Source: Parasitella parasitica
Taxonomy: Eukaryota; Mucoromycota; Mucoromycetes; Mucorales; Mucoraceae
NCBI GenBank assembly: GCA_025201805.1
Contig: MU619252.1
Span: 191,855 to 255,854 of the forward strand
Length of the DNA stretch: 64,000 bases
Reading direction: 5' to 3'
The position numbers and the translations under genes were made by a program. Positions 1-11,386 of the stretch are shown piece by piece. Each line of letters begins with the position of its first letter. Within the stretch, counting starts at the first letter, position 1. The notes under the pieces are model-generated. The model saw nothing but the letters and a program-made list of their open reading frames with translations, had not been told where the DNA came from and did not search any database.

Positions 1-3000
1 TCATAGCATATTTAGTCAAATGACAATCATTTTATGTAACATCTGTTAATTCGGCATATCCAATATCAAGGAAATACAGCGGGGACCGGTTATAACGGAC
101 GAGTTGGTGTACAAAAATATGCTTGGATAGGAAGTTGCCCCCTATTTAAAATTGGATACTCTACAGTACAGCGCCTGGTACCAGGAATCTACCGGAAGCT
201 TATTATAAAGCTTAACTTTTGTTAGTAAAATTGCCCTCAACCTCAATCCTAACCTCTACTTTACTTTCTATTTTACATGCTTAGCACTAGAATCACAAAA
301 AAAGGAACTCTTCAGTTAACATTAAGCTTTATTATAAGCAACAATGGTAATAAAGCTTCTCTGTCACTAGCAATTAGCAACTTATGAATTATTTACAAAT
401 AACTAGGAGTTACTACGGGAAAAAATTGTGTTCATCAATTACCCTCTTCTGCTTCCAACTCTATGAGCCACACCTGGTTTATCATATTACTATGAATAAA
501 GTTATACTTGTGGCTTCAAAAATACTTACTTTATAGAGCTGTAGAATTGATATTGACGTGATATCACCTCCAGAAAGATATTTTTACAGCTTAAAAGCAA
601 AAAAATTAGCTTTGTGAGCCATATTTTGATTAATTTTTATAATCAAAAGTGCCCTGGAAACACGAAAAATAGTATCCATTGGTAAAAAACTATATTATAT
701 ATGTTTTTGGTGCAATTTGAGCATGATTTTTTTTTTCGATGCAAAATGACGGATTTTTTCGATTTTTTCCTTGTATCCACACATCCAAAATCGTTAATTA
801 TGCATTATCCTCAATTTTGACCTTAAAAATGCAATTTTTTACTACAGTATATATTAGGGGAAAATGATCGTAAAAGGTCATTCTTTGATCTGAAGGACTG
901 GAAATGCGCTTTAATTAAGCAAAATATTGACTTTTCCCTCTTGATCTGTTTTGAGGTTTTCTCAAAATAATTCCTTCCATAAGCAGACGAGAATTATGAA
1001 ATAACACCATCGTGTAGAGCGTCCAAAAATGCAGCTATTATCATAGACTGACAGCCGTGGTATGCATAGTATCAGAGAATGATATCTTGCCCTAAAAAAG
1101 TAATTTTGTTCTCTAAATGTACAAATGGAGTTTTTTGAAAGAATTTTTCCTTCCTGATTTTGGACTCGTTTAATCGCCGCTATCAAAGAAAAATGGTGTT
1201 TTTTTAACGAAAGCATTAGCTTTGAGAAGCCATAGCTTACTCAATTCAAGAGAAAAACAATTAAAAATTAGTGTATATAAATGATGTACTTCTTGGCTTT
1301 TTAATGGTAGTACTTGCATGTCTGTGCCTGGCCTGACGATCTCACGCTCCGATTTTGAAGAGTAATTTTCCGAAAAAAGTTAGAAAAGTCGCTATCTTTA
1401 TCTGATGTCAACTTAAAAAGTACAAAAACTTGCTCTAAGCTACGCAAATATGTAATCGAAAGGAGGCTTATAGTCTAATAAATTACTTTGAATTACTTAT
1501 TTTTCTGTTTGAGAACACTAAACATTGTTTTCTTACAGTTTTTGTCTTTTTTCTGACAATAGCACACTAAAATTCGTGTAGACCAAAAAAAACATCAAGC
1601 GCCTAAAACCTGCGATGGCTTTGCAAAGACACACACTTTTACACCATTCCAATATTATAGAAAAGATGGCACAGGTTTGGCTAGCTGTTCTACTGTGCAA
1701 TTGGATATAGAGAACCTAGCTTGGCATATGCCTGACAAGACCTTCTAGACTAGAAGACAAATCAACTGAGCGTATAAGAAAATGCCAGAAAAAATAAGAC
1801 AATCTGCCACCAGGATAACACACTCTTTCATTAAAAAATGATCTGTTTAGAAATTTATAAAACCGCAAGGATATAAATAAGAGTTATCTTCAACCTTGCT
1901 CTCCGTTCCTAAATCCAATTAAAGGTTTTTGACCCAAAGTCAACAGACACACTTAGACCCTGAATCACAGATGTTTGCTAATAGACATTCGTAACCTTTT
2001 CTAAAGACTACCTTGGACATAAAGATACGACACATTCTCTTTGTATTTGCACTATGAATGAAACAAAGCAATTATTCTTTTTCTCTAAATATGAAGATCC
2101 CCACTTGAAATTTTTTCAAGGAGACATTGCTCTTTTCTCAGAAACTTGTTAGCTTTTATCAGAAATAAAAGGTTTTTTTTTTTTTTTTACCAGAAACTTT
2201 AATATTTATTATCACAATCGCCATGACCTTTATCATTTACTTGAACTTTTTATTCAGAAACTGTAAAATGACAGTAGTGGCAAAACGGTACCAGTGTTTA
2301 TGGTGACTACTTCTACAGATGGCAGTAATAACGCAGGGATACGCAACTTTTTGTTCTTTCACTGTTTGCCCATCAACAACCCACATTTCATTCATATCCC
2401 TTCCAAATAACCATCCCTGTATCCTTTCTGGAGCTCTTCCTCCCTTTTGGTCTCGTTGAAGATAAAAATCGCGTCGAGGATTTAACCGAGTCCCTGCTCT
2501 GTGTATCCAGAGATTGGAACATTTATGAAGGATTACCCAAAAGAACGGAAATCAGAGAGAATTGGCAAGGGAGATAGAGCAGCAGCAGGCGTTTTGAGTT
2601 GTATTCAAAGGTGATAGAAATAGGGTTGATGTGCGTGTACATTGTATTTCGAAGAAGTAGTAACCCAATGTTGCAAAGAACGTGTATTTTTCTGCTTCCT
2701 TTGCTAATGAAGACAAATCCACGTAAAGGCTTGAATAGATAAATGTAAGCCATGTTCATGTAGTTTTCAATCTGAAGCCCTTTTCACAAGGAGGATGGAA
2801 GCAGAAGACTACACTTTTTGTAATACAATCGTGTGTTTCTATTCTTTGTATACAACAATATAACAGATGATGACTGATATATAAAAGGCGAATATGATTC
2901 CATGCACTTTTGCGTGAAAATTGAATTCAAAGCAAGGTTTAATATATACTTTCTGATGTTGACATGCGGCTTTATTGTAATTGTAGAATACAAATATATA

Positions 3001-3028
3001 TATGTATATATATATTATTAGATAGGTA
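1..3028. other. AT-rich region without a supportable gene
   Basis: About 3 kb of AT-rich DNA with only short broken reading frames. The longest ORF (962-1216, minus, 84 codons) has no recognisable domain and irregular composition. A 30-codon minus-strand stretch near 2390-2485 shows a G-x3-G-x3-G pattern but is closed by stops on both sides. I see no tRNA, rRNA or structured repeat. It may hold old transposon remnants, but nothing can be assigned to a family. Confidence 0.5.
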
Positions 3029-4987
3029 TCATGCTTGGACGTTTGAAATAAACTCGCTTCTTTTCACTCGACCTTTTCTCAGATGTCTGATAAATCGTCG
3101 GATCTCTCTTCTTGTCATAAAAGGCTTGGCATCCTCATCGTCCGAGCTTATTACAATGACAGGGTCTGCGTCTAGTTCAGGATCGTCTACCTGAGAAGGT
3201 TTGGGAACAAGTTTGATTTCCAAAGATACGTCCGACTCGATGCTGCAAGTCTGATCCCCAGTGACAATACCTTCAATACTATGCTGTTTGTCTTGGCGAA
3301 GAGATGCTTCGACTCCATTTGTAACATCATTTAAAGGCTGTACTGATGCTGGACATGATCGGGGTTGTGAGTTAGACTTTTGCTGGTTTGCATTTCTGCT
3401 ACCGTTTACAGATATGGACGCACAGTAGGATCTGTTTCCTTCTGTTATTGAGCTCGACTTGGACTTTGGTGCAATTGGCAAGGATCCACCACCGCCACCA
3501 CTGGATACTGATGCCTTTGTTGTCCCATTAATTGGAGAACGTGTTGCCCAAGTTCCACTACTGCCGCTTCGAGATTGACTATAACTCTCTGGGTCCGGCA
3601 ACGTTTCCGAGTAGATCTTTATATAACCGCTGCCACCCGAAAAAGCCCTTTTTTTATGAGCAGAAGACCCACTAGACGATGAGATATCCGATGAATGATT
3701 TTTTTCACCTATGGGATATCCTGCTTCTTGCATGACTTTCCTCATTCTATCCATGCCTGGGTATTTATCACGGGCTACACATGCTGTAAATGTTTTAGCA
3801 TTGACGTATCTTGCAAACTCAATAATCTCCGTGCATGATGAATGGAAAGAAAATGGAAGGATCTATGGAAAACAGACGATATAAGCGACAAAGTGTAATA
3901 CAAGGCGTGATATTCATATTTAATACATGTCTGGTTTGGGGTTTGCAGTCGTATTTCAAATCTGATTGTAGCAACTGATTTGATGTGTCTGAATAAATAT
4001 AGACCCTAGGTTGGTCGTCCACCGTCGGTTTGAAATGGATTGAAATCAGACCATGCTCGTGCTGCTGGCAATCTTGCTCCCAGTCGCAGGAATGAAAACG
4101 AGTTTCTAGGGGGTTGGTGGTCAAGTAGTCTTTGTATATTGGATTTGCTGCTACAAACGTGTCGTATTTGAGCTTTGAAACGTGCACTTTCTGATTAAAT
4201 GAATCTGCAACATGGGCCCAGCACTCTTCATACCCAAAAGTCCAGCAGTCGATATAAATGTGATGGTGCTCTTCTTGGCTTCTGATTAGATTAACAAGTA
4301 GTTCGATGGATCTCCTCTGAGGACGGATATGTAAGCCATAAATTCACCCAATACTGCGTGAAATTACCTTGGAGATGAATTTGTCTTGAGTTTCCCTTAA
4401 ACATGTTGTGTCCATATATAAATTTTGGATACGTCGTCGTTTCAAGATTTGTAAATTTCGTTCAAAAAAGTCTGGCTCTGCTCGTGTATCGCCAGTGTAT
4501 AAAACACTTCCATTTTTACCTTCGATCAAAATCCTAAACAAAAGGAATGAGTCGGTTAGCTTTGAACAGAGCTAGAGCTAGAAACTCTCACATTGCTGAG
4601 CCAACGCAGTGATTTGCAGGGAGAAACTGAAATGATATAATGCCATACTCGGGTGTATCCAGTTTGACAATTTCTCTATATTTTACAGGGATCAAAAAAT
4701 TCTGCAAATGTCTGTATTTTGGTTGTTTGTTGTGTCGAACTGCAATATACGGTATGATACGTGCTGATTCGACTGTACAATATATTCTCTTGCTGAATTT
4801 GCAGTCTTCTAATCCTCGCATATGGTCTATTTCAAACTTTATCAGTTCCATGTTTGCAAATATGCCACATACTATTCATACCAGAATGAACATGGCTCAA
4901 AATAAAGTATTTTGCAAAAGTGTTTTGTATAAAGTTGTCAATGGCAAAAATAGGATATTCTCTAATGCGACCGTCAAAGGTGCTCAT
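3029..4987 (-). CDS. Artemis/DCLRE1C-like metallo-beta-lactamase DNA nuclease
   Basis: Five exons: 4882-4987, 4592-4826, 4368-4533, 3927-4316 and 3029-3862 (576 aa). Introns are 51-64 nt with good GT/AG ends. The protein opens MSTFDGRIREYP, close to the Artemis start, followed by the zinc-binding motif HVHSDHMRGL; the first intron falls inside the Asp codon of this motif. Next come ANHCVGSAM and YTGDTR, and then the beta-CASP part with SFHSSCTEI, matching the SFHSSYSEI region of Artemis. The last 250 residues are Ser-rich and probably disordered. The Artemis family acts as a structure-specific endonuclease in non-homologous end joining. The start and HSS segments favour Artemis over the related Pso2/Snm1A. 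Function is inferred from family only. Confidence 0.85.
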
Positions 4988-5137
4988 TTTTCTTTATAAT
5001 TAATTAGGTTGATATGTAGGTGGTAATAAATAAGACATATATACGTATTAGGAAAGAGAAAATGTTGGCCTTCTGTTTTCATATCAGCGACGTTGTTGTA
5101 CCGTATAAAAAAGCAGGGAGTGCAAGTGGTCACTGTT

Positions 5138-6464
5138 CTACTTTTGTCGCCAGCGTTCTGCAATACCTCGAATTGTCCATTCCATGACGCCTTCTTTCCA
5201 CACTAGGTCATGGCCTTCACTTTCTAGTATTTTTAGTCGAACATCACGCAGACTATTAGCCAAAATATCAATTGCCTTGGGAGGAATCAGGCCATCTTTA
5301 TCACCCCAGACAGCAGAAACTGGAATCTTTATATCGGCATAGTTGAACCCAAAACGATGATATTTCTCCAAGGCAACCATTACATCGCACAACTGGCCTT
5401 GACAGTAGTTCTCTGACATTCTATATTTATTCATCGCCAAGAAAAGAGACATGTGTTTAGGCCGAACAAAATGTCGCAAAGGCCTATTCGTTGGAAAATC
5501 AGTAGGTAGATCAAAAATCTCGTCTTCCAATGATGCCAATAGCTCGTCCTCTTCTACAGCTGCCATAGCATGTCCTGACCTTTCTCTTGGCTGGGTACTG
5601 TGTTCTAACGTATCAGAATCTTCTTTAGATGGCGGCGATCTATCGTCATTTCCTCCCTTATTAAACATCCATATCACATCGAGCGCCAGAGATATCGTTT
5701 TCGCAACCAAAGGAGCAGGCAGCCGCCGGGTCCATTTAAATGTATTAGCTGCCTGAGCAGATACCCAAGGAGATATTAGATAGATAGGCCCCAACACATA
5801 TTTGGGATATTTACGAGCAATCGCTAGTGCAAATACTGTGCCAACAGATTGTGCAATGATACAGAATTGTTGAATATGCAAATTGTCAGCCAGTTGTACG
5901 ACTACATCTGCCCATTCAAGTGCTGTAATTTCATGTGATTCGCACTCCTCGCTTAGGCCATACCTACCAAAAACCTTCCCTTCTTAGTACTTTTTGATCC
6001 ACAGTCAAATCACCCAACTCGTCAATTTACATTGCTTACCCTGGACGCTCGGGCCAAATCATCCTGAGGCCATATCTATATGCCAAACCTTCAAACATAA
6101 TGCCCACCATTCTAGTACATCCATAACCACCAATGACAAATACGGGGTGTCCATAAAGTGGCCCGTACACAGCATACCCTACAGTGTGAGAGCGAAGACG
6201 CCCATTGGACTTTGCAACGTATTGGAATGTTTGATGTAGCCGCGGTTCAGTCAGTACATTTACTCGAGGTACCTTTGCACTTGTGGATGTCTTTGTGTTG
6301 GCTGCAAAGGATGCTTTCGGTCGGGCTGTAACGAGAGGTGATAAAATTGATTGCTGTTGTTTAGGTAAGGGAGGCAAAGGTGCTATTTGTTGTCTAGCGG
6401 CTTTATTAGAAATTATAGGTGTGGATTTGGAACCTTGTAATAGAAATAGAGGCCCTTCATCCAT
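5138..6464 (-). CDS. alpha/beta-hydrolase fold protein
   Basis: Two exons, 6040-6464 and 5138-5963, joined over a 76-nt intron (416 aa). The core shows GGYGCTRM (oxyanion-loop type), RPGYGLSE, the nucleophile elbow IAQSVGT (Ser nucleophile, Ala in place of the first Gly), WGDKDGLIPP (acid region) and ESEGHDLVW (catalytic His). About 80 residues before the fold are Pro/Gln/Ser-rich. An acidic insert lies between the elbow and the acid residue. I chose the ATG at 6464 because the preceding TACCACAG looks like an acceptor; the open frame continues to 6569, and an extra exon within 6579-6800 (minus, beginning MFKPALN) cannot be excluded. Substrate unknown. Confidence 0.75.
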
Positions 6465-7496
6465 ACTGTGGTATGTATGCGTGCAAAAATGAAATACAAT
6501 AAAGAAAGGCCAACTTTGATGTGTGTCGCTCATGTAATTCTTTGTAACTAAAGTTTTGAGGCTGGTCATTGGTTGTGTTCATATTACAGAAGTAGGTAGT
6601 CTATCAAATATGGCTTTACGCTGTGAGCAATCGGCAAATTTCCTGACTGGATATGTATTAGCGGAAACATTTGAAGTCACCATGAAGTAACTTGCTGTAT
6701 GCTTATATCGTGTATGAAGAGACTTATTGAAACGATTTCTCAAATATACAGAGGCTGAAAATATTTCACCTTGAGGAATATTAAGGGCAGGCTTAAACAC
6801 GGTGTATCATTTAGTATTTCTATAAAGTTAATAACGAGATGAAAGAGCAAATAAAAGCTGTTATTTTCGCTTATAAATTTTGATCGATTTACCACTTTCT
6901 AATCATTAAAAGTGATGAATACATGGTGACGATAAATGCATACTTTTCTATAGAATATTGTTTGATAGTCAATTCACACCATGGTTTCTTTAATACAATC
7001 CATACATGTGCCTGCCCCTAGTGTTCCTCCTTTACCATTATTTTTTGGCATCTTGGTTTAATTTTGAAAACAATTTAACAAGGGGACGCAATGGCATCAT
7101 AAAATAACATTGTTATTGTATCATACATGCCTCCATTTTTGTTTTGATGGTTGACAAAACCTTGAATAAATCACTACAAGCTTGTATATTTCTCTTTCTT
7201 TCAATTTGTAGTTTTCAAAGTAAAGAAATGCTTCCAAAGAAAAGAAACGCTTGCACAAAAAAATAAAGATCAGTTATCCGTTTAAATTGATAGTTGGATT
7301 TTTAAAAATCGTTGCGCATGCACCAGACATAGCCGAAAGTACTATGCTTTACCATCCAGTAAACATTTTCTCCTGCTAAACAGATTCCAAGGTCTAAAGA
7401 GCTGTTGCCGCAAGAAATCCAACAATCGGATATCCTGAAAGCAATCAGATTATCCAGACAAGAGCAGTAAAGTACTGGCCACTTCTTCCCGGTAAA
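6465..7496. other. intergenic region
   Basis: AT-rich spacer upstream of the alpha/beta hydrolase. It contains one 73-codon minus-strand ORF (6579-6800) that may be a 5' exon of the hydrolase or chance. No RNA gene or repeat seen. Confidence 0.4.
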
Positions 7497-7954
7497 TTAT
7501 TCGTCCTCCATCAACTCACCCTGCCTTTTTTTCGACAAACGATAAAGACGAAGATTTCCAGCAACCAATACCTTTTTCGCCTTGAAGGCGACCGCTTGTC
7601 ACTGATGCCACCACTGCCACTTCTACTATTAGCACTAATACTTCTATTGCCAATCCTACTATTGACGCTACTTATTCTACTGCTTTAATCACTCAACAAT
7701 CGGGTACGAACAACATAGTTACAGAGTTCCCTGATAATCTTTTAACATTTATTTTTCAAGTCTTACTATTGTCACAAGAGCTTGAGGAAAGGCTTAATTT
7801 CACGCCGGAACCAACTACTGCTAGTGCTCCTGTTTGTACCTCCAAGAAGCATGCTGAAGCCAAGAAAGAGGCTCGAGAAGAAGTACCTTGTGAAACTCCC
7901 AAAGGAAAAGAACGAGATACGAGCAAGGGAACTGAAGCATATAATTCATGGTGA
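7497..7954 (+). pseudogene. decayed Thr/Ser-rich ORF, possible transposon ORF1 remnant
   Basis: One frame reads as protein-like sequence for about 150 codons: a Pro/Ser start (RPPSTHPAFF), a Thr-rich stretch (TTATSTISTNTS) and then a charged Lys/Glu segment (KKHAEAKKEAREEV) ending at 7954. It is interrupted by an in-frame TGA near 7583 and has no credible start codon or splice sites. The composition resembles nucleic-acid-binding ORF1 proteins of non-LTR elements, and a LINE remnant exists at the other end of the window, but no diagnostic motif such as a zinc knuckle is visible. An ancient degraded host gene is equally possible. Confidence 0.3.
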
Positions 7955-8445
7955 TCTTGAAAACCTTAAGAAGACAATCTATACTCATAAATTCCATGAT
8001 ACATATTCTCCAAAAGAAAACATGCTGCGAAGCTTTTGAAGTGTGTTGCGTCTGACTATCATGCAAATTTCAAAAAGAAAACATATATCATTACATGATT
8101 TGTTGGCTCTTAGATGTTACACGACGACATTCATAATGAAGGCTTACAACTGTTGAATCAGTGCAGAAGGCTCAGTCTCAATTAATGCTCGGAAGCCACG
8201 CCATGCAGCCAAACGATGGGTATTGTGCTGCTGACAGCGTGATTGTTGATTAGACAACAACCTGCTGACTGGTCCAAAAACTAAAACATGTATTCTTTCT
8301 TCTATCCCAGTGATTGGAGTGTCCGTATCAGAGAAGTTTGCCAAAACTGCAGTGGTAAATATAATTTTTTTGTGGTATTCCAATAAAGTTTTTACCCATA
8401 TTGTTTTCTTTCTTCCTCTTCCTTCTTTTTCATTCACATTCAACT

Positions 8446-11005
8446 ATGAACTTGTCTGACCTTGTTCATAGAACTGCAGGTGACAATAAAAGTAACAAGA
8501 ATAAAGTGCCGGCACCAAATAGCAACAACAACAGTAATCACATAAATAGCTCCAATAACTTACGGCTATCGCAACCCATTAATGGATACAACAACTTGTT
8601 CCAACAGAACATAATTGACTCGAATGTTTCACCATCTAATATTTTTGCTAACTTTGCTAGACAAGATCAACAGTTTCTGTTTTCCATGCCAAATGTAGTA
8701 AACAATTGGGCTGTTCTAATCATCTTGGACCGATACTAATTGATTGTATATAGACGGACTGGGTGAATAATAGCTTGTTCTTTAATAATAATGGACTCGT
8801 CAGTGGGCAGGACTCTCTTATCGAGCCAATGAACCAAGCAACATCAGCCTCTGACATGACGAATTTGTACTTGAAGCAGGATTTTTTAGCTACAAATACC
8901 AACCAGAATACAACAATACCAGCTACTACTACCACTACTACTAAAACTATGACGAATACTACCACTACGATTAATAACAACAGTAATAACTATACCCAAC
9001 AACCAAAAAACTATCCTCTTATTGCGCCATTTCAGCGTAGTGTATTTCATAGTTTTGACCTATCGAACCCTGCTCCCCCTCATCCGCCAGTCCAAACTTC
9101 TCAAAGCATAGCAGCAGACTTTCATGAAAACGATAATGTACAATTTAATACAAATACATTTACTACCATGCCAACAGCTGCATCAGAGATTGCCATTGCA
9201 GCAGCACAGTCAGAAGTTACTTCGCAAATACAGACAGTATCCTGTAATAATTCAACAAAGTCAATGACAACGCCAACAACAGCAACGGCACTGACAAACA
9301 ACCCAGCGCCTCCAGGGCCATCAATATCAGAGCAAATGCATATTCAGATATTGAAGCCAACAGTCAAGATAACTGGCGATAATGTAACGTCTGCAAACAT
9401 AGAAGAAGGATATATTCAATTCGTCCTAGAGCATGATGCATCTTATATTAGCGATGGCATCGATAGCTTGGTGTATACCAAACGTAAATTCCAGTCTGTT
9501 CCAAAAACTGGCGACATTTCCTATACTACATGGGACATTTATCAACTTGTCTTGAAACTACACAAGCAAGAGGTAGCGTCAAGCAGAATAGTGATACCGA
9601 TACAAAAAAGGCTAACGTCTAGATTTAGATCAAGAACTGGTCTCAGCTGGTAGGACAATTAGGCTTACATGATATGGCAGGCCGACCTCAATTTGCTCAG
9701 CGAGTCAAACGATGGATGAACCGATATAAAATCGACTCTTATTTCGACTATTTGTTGGGGAACGAATATCAGTTTAATGCACCCGAGGGGAAATACTCGA
9801 CTTGTTTGATGATTGGCAACTACAAGAAACGAAAATCAGATAACAATAGCAGCAATGTCAACGCGATTGCAGGTGATTCAGATGACGAGGAATTGGAGAA
9901 TGATGAGACTGATCAGGAACATCGAATCCCAGTTCTGCTGGCCGGCAGTAGGAAACGTATGAGGGATATCAGTCAAAATAGCCTACAAATGATAGAGAAT
10001 GCTCAGAAATTTTTGCGGCTGCATCAAAGTGAATCAGAAGAAGAGGAGGAAGAGGAGGAGGAGGAGATTGAAGATCAGAAGCAAGGGGGATCAGATATGG
10101 ATGAAAACGATTCTGACATTAGATCCATTGTAAATAATGAAGACGAAGATGTCGAAATGGCTGAAGGCGAAGAAGGCGATGAGGAGGAAGACGAAGAGAA
10201 TATGCAAGAAGAGGAGGAGGAGGAGAAAGAAGAGGAAGACGAAGAAGAGGAACTTGCTGATGATGAAGAGGATGAATTGGCTTCTTCTGCATCGTCACCT
10301 ATCTCGCCACCAAGAAAGATCATACCCGCCCCGATTGTGGATCCCTCGCCGCCCAAATCAACCAATATGCAGCCTCCACTGTCAACATCATCTTTAAAAC
10401 CCAAGACAGCCTCACCTATTGCCAACAAACCAACAATCTCTTCGTCGAATATCGCTGGTATGTCTCCAGCGTCATCGTCTTTTACAAAGTATAGCACTAC
10501 TACAGCTTCACCTTCCTTTTCAAATAAGTCTGGTATTGCATCACCATCCTTTATGCATATCCCAATAGCTGCTACATCACCAGCAAACTCTACTTTATCC
10601 ATGTCATCAGTATCTTCTGGAACTATCAGATTAGCTTCATCACCTCCGAAACAAGCCCCTCCGCCACTATCACTTTTATCCATTCCTCCGCTCTCTTCTT
10701 GCTCCAATTGTATGGCAAACGATGCTAAAGTAGTGTCTATGGAAGTTGAATTAAAAGACCTAAAAGCTCATGTCGCTCAGTTGAAATCGCAACTAGAGAA
10801 GCAGAATAACCAAGTGAACAAATTGCTTCGACTGAGAGACCGTACTGAAAGGTGGCGAAAGCAGATTATATCTGATTTAGCAAGAGGCCCTCAGGTTGCC
10901 TCTGAAAATGACGACGATGACGATGACGATGATGAAGACGAAGACGATGATGAAGATAATGGCGAGGCGGGCAACGATGATAATAACAATAACACTAGAA
11001 CCTGA
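8446..11005 (+). CDS. ARS-binding protein 2 (Abp2)-like DNA-binding protein
   Basis: Three exons: 8446-8694, 8754-9572 and 9629-11005 (814 aa); introns of 59 and 56 nt, both phase 0. The first 290 residues are Asn/Thr-rich and low complexity. The conserved block spans the second intron: EEGYIQFVLEHDASYI, then TWDIYQLVLKLHKQE, WSQLVGQLGL and FAQRVKRWMNRYKIDSYFDY, followed by LLGN. This fits the fungal ARS binding protein 2 domain, named after a fission yeast factor that binds replication-origin AT-rich DNA. Then follow long Glu/Asp runs, a Ser/Pro-rich linker, a predicted coiled coil (VELKDLKAHVAQLKSQLEKQ) and an acidic Asp tail. A role in chromatin or replication is inferred from the family. 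Confidence 0.75.
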
Positions 11006-11386
11006 TATGCGTGTATTTTCTAATTTTTAATCAATCTCTGTATATAATTTAATGTTAATAATAATAAAGAGCCTTTAGTGATATAGTTTTCATCTTACAA
11101 TGCTCCCAGGATGGTAAACAAGATCAGTGTTATTTTTCCGTTTTCATAAAGCACAAGCTGTTCTAATTTGGGTGAGAAAGTGTTTCAATTGATAAAATGA
11201 TACAAACACACGTTGTCCATCAACAAGCATCGTAGGCTATTTAACCCAAAAAAATATGATTTAAATAAATAAACTTTTCAACAGTTCAATTTGAACCAAG
11301 TGTCAAAATAATCCTTGGCTCTCTCTGTTTCTCTTCCTCTTCTTCTTTCTCTTTCTCAATCATTTTCTTTCTCTTTCTCTCAAAAT
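11006..11386 (+). promoter_or_regulatory. intergenic region ending in a pyrimidine-rich leader
   Basis: Spacer between the Abp2-like gene and the KH gene. From about 11311 to 11380 the plus strand is almost pure C/T (repeats of TCTCTTTCT), ending 6 nt before the chosen ATG at 11387. CT-rich leaders just upstream of transcription or translation starts are common in fungal genes. No other feature seen. Confidence 0.4.

Noticed and set aside
962-1216. 84-codon minus-strand ORF
   Set aside because: No recognised domain, no splice partner, and located in AT-rich DNA full of broken frames.
2390-2485. Minus-strand stretch with GYRDGYLEG resembling the Gx3Gx3G repeat of Yae1/Lto1 proteins
   Set aside because: Only 30 codons open, with stops on both sides, no start and no fitting splice sites.
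10075-10707. Minus-strand ORF of 210 codons opposite the Abp2-like gene
   Set aside because: Shadow of GAA/GAG/GAT repeats encoding Glu/Asp on the plus strand, giving Ser and Phe runs on the other strand.
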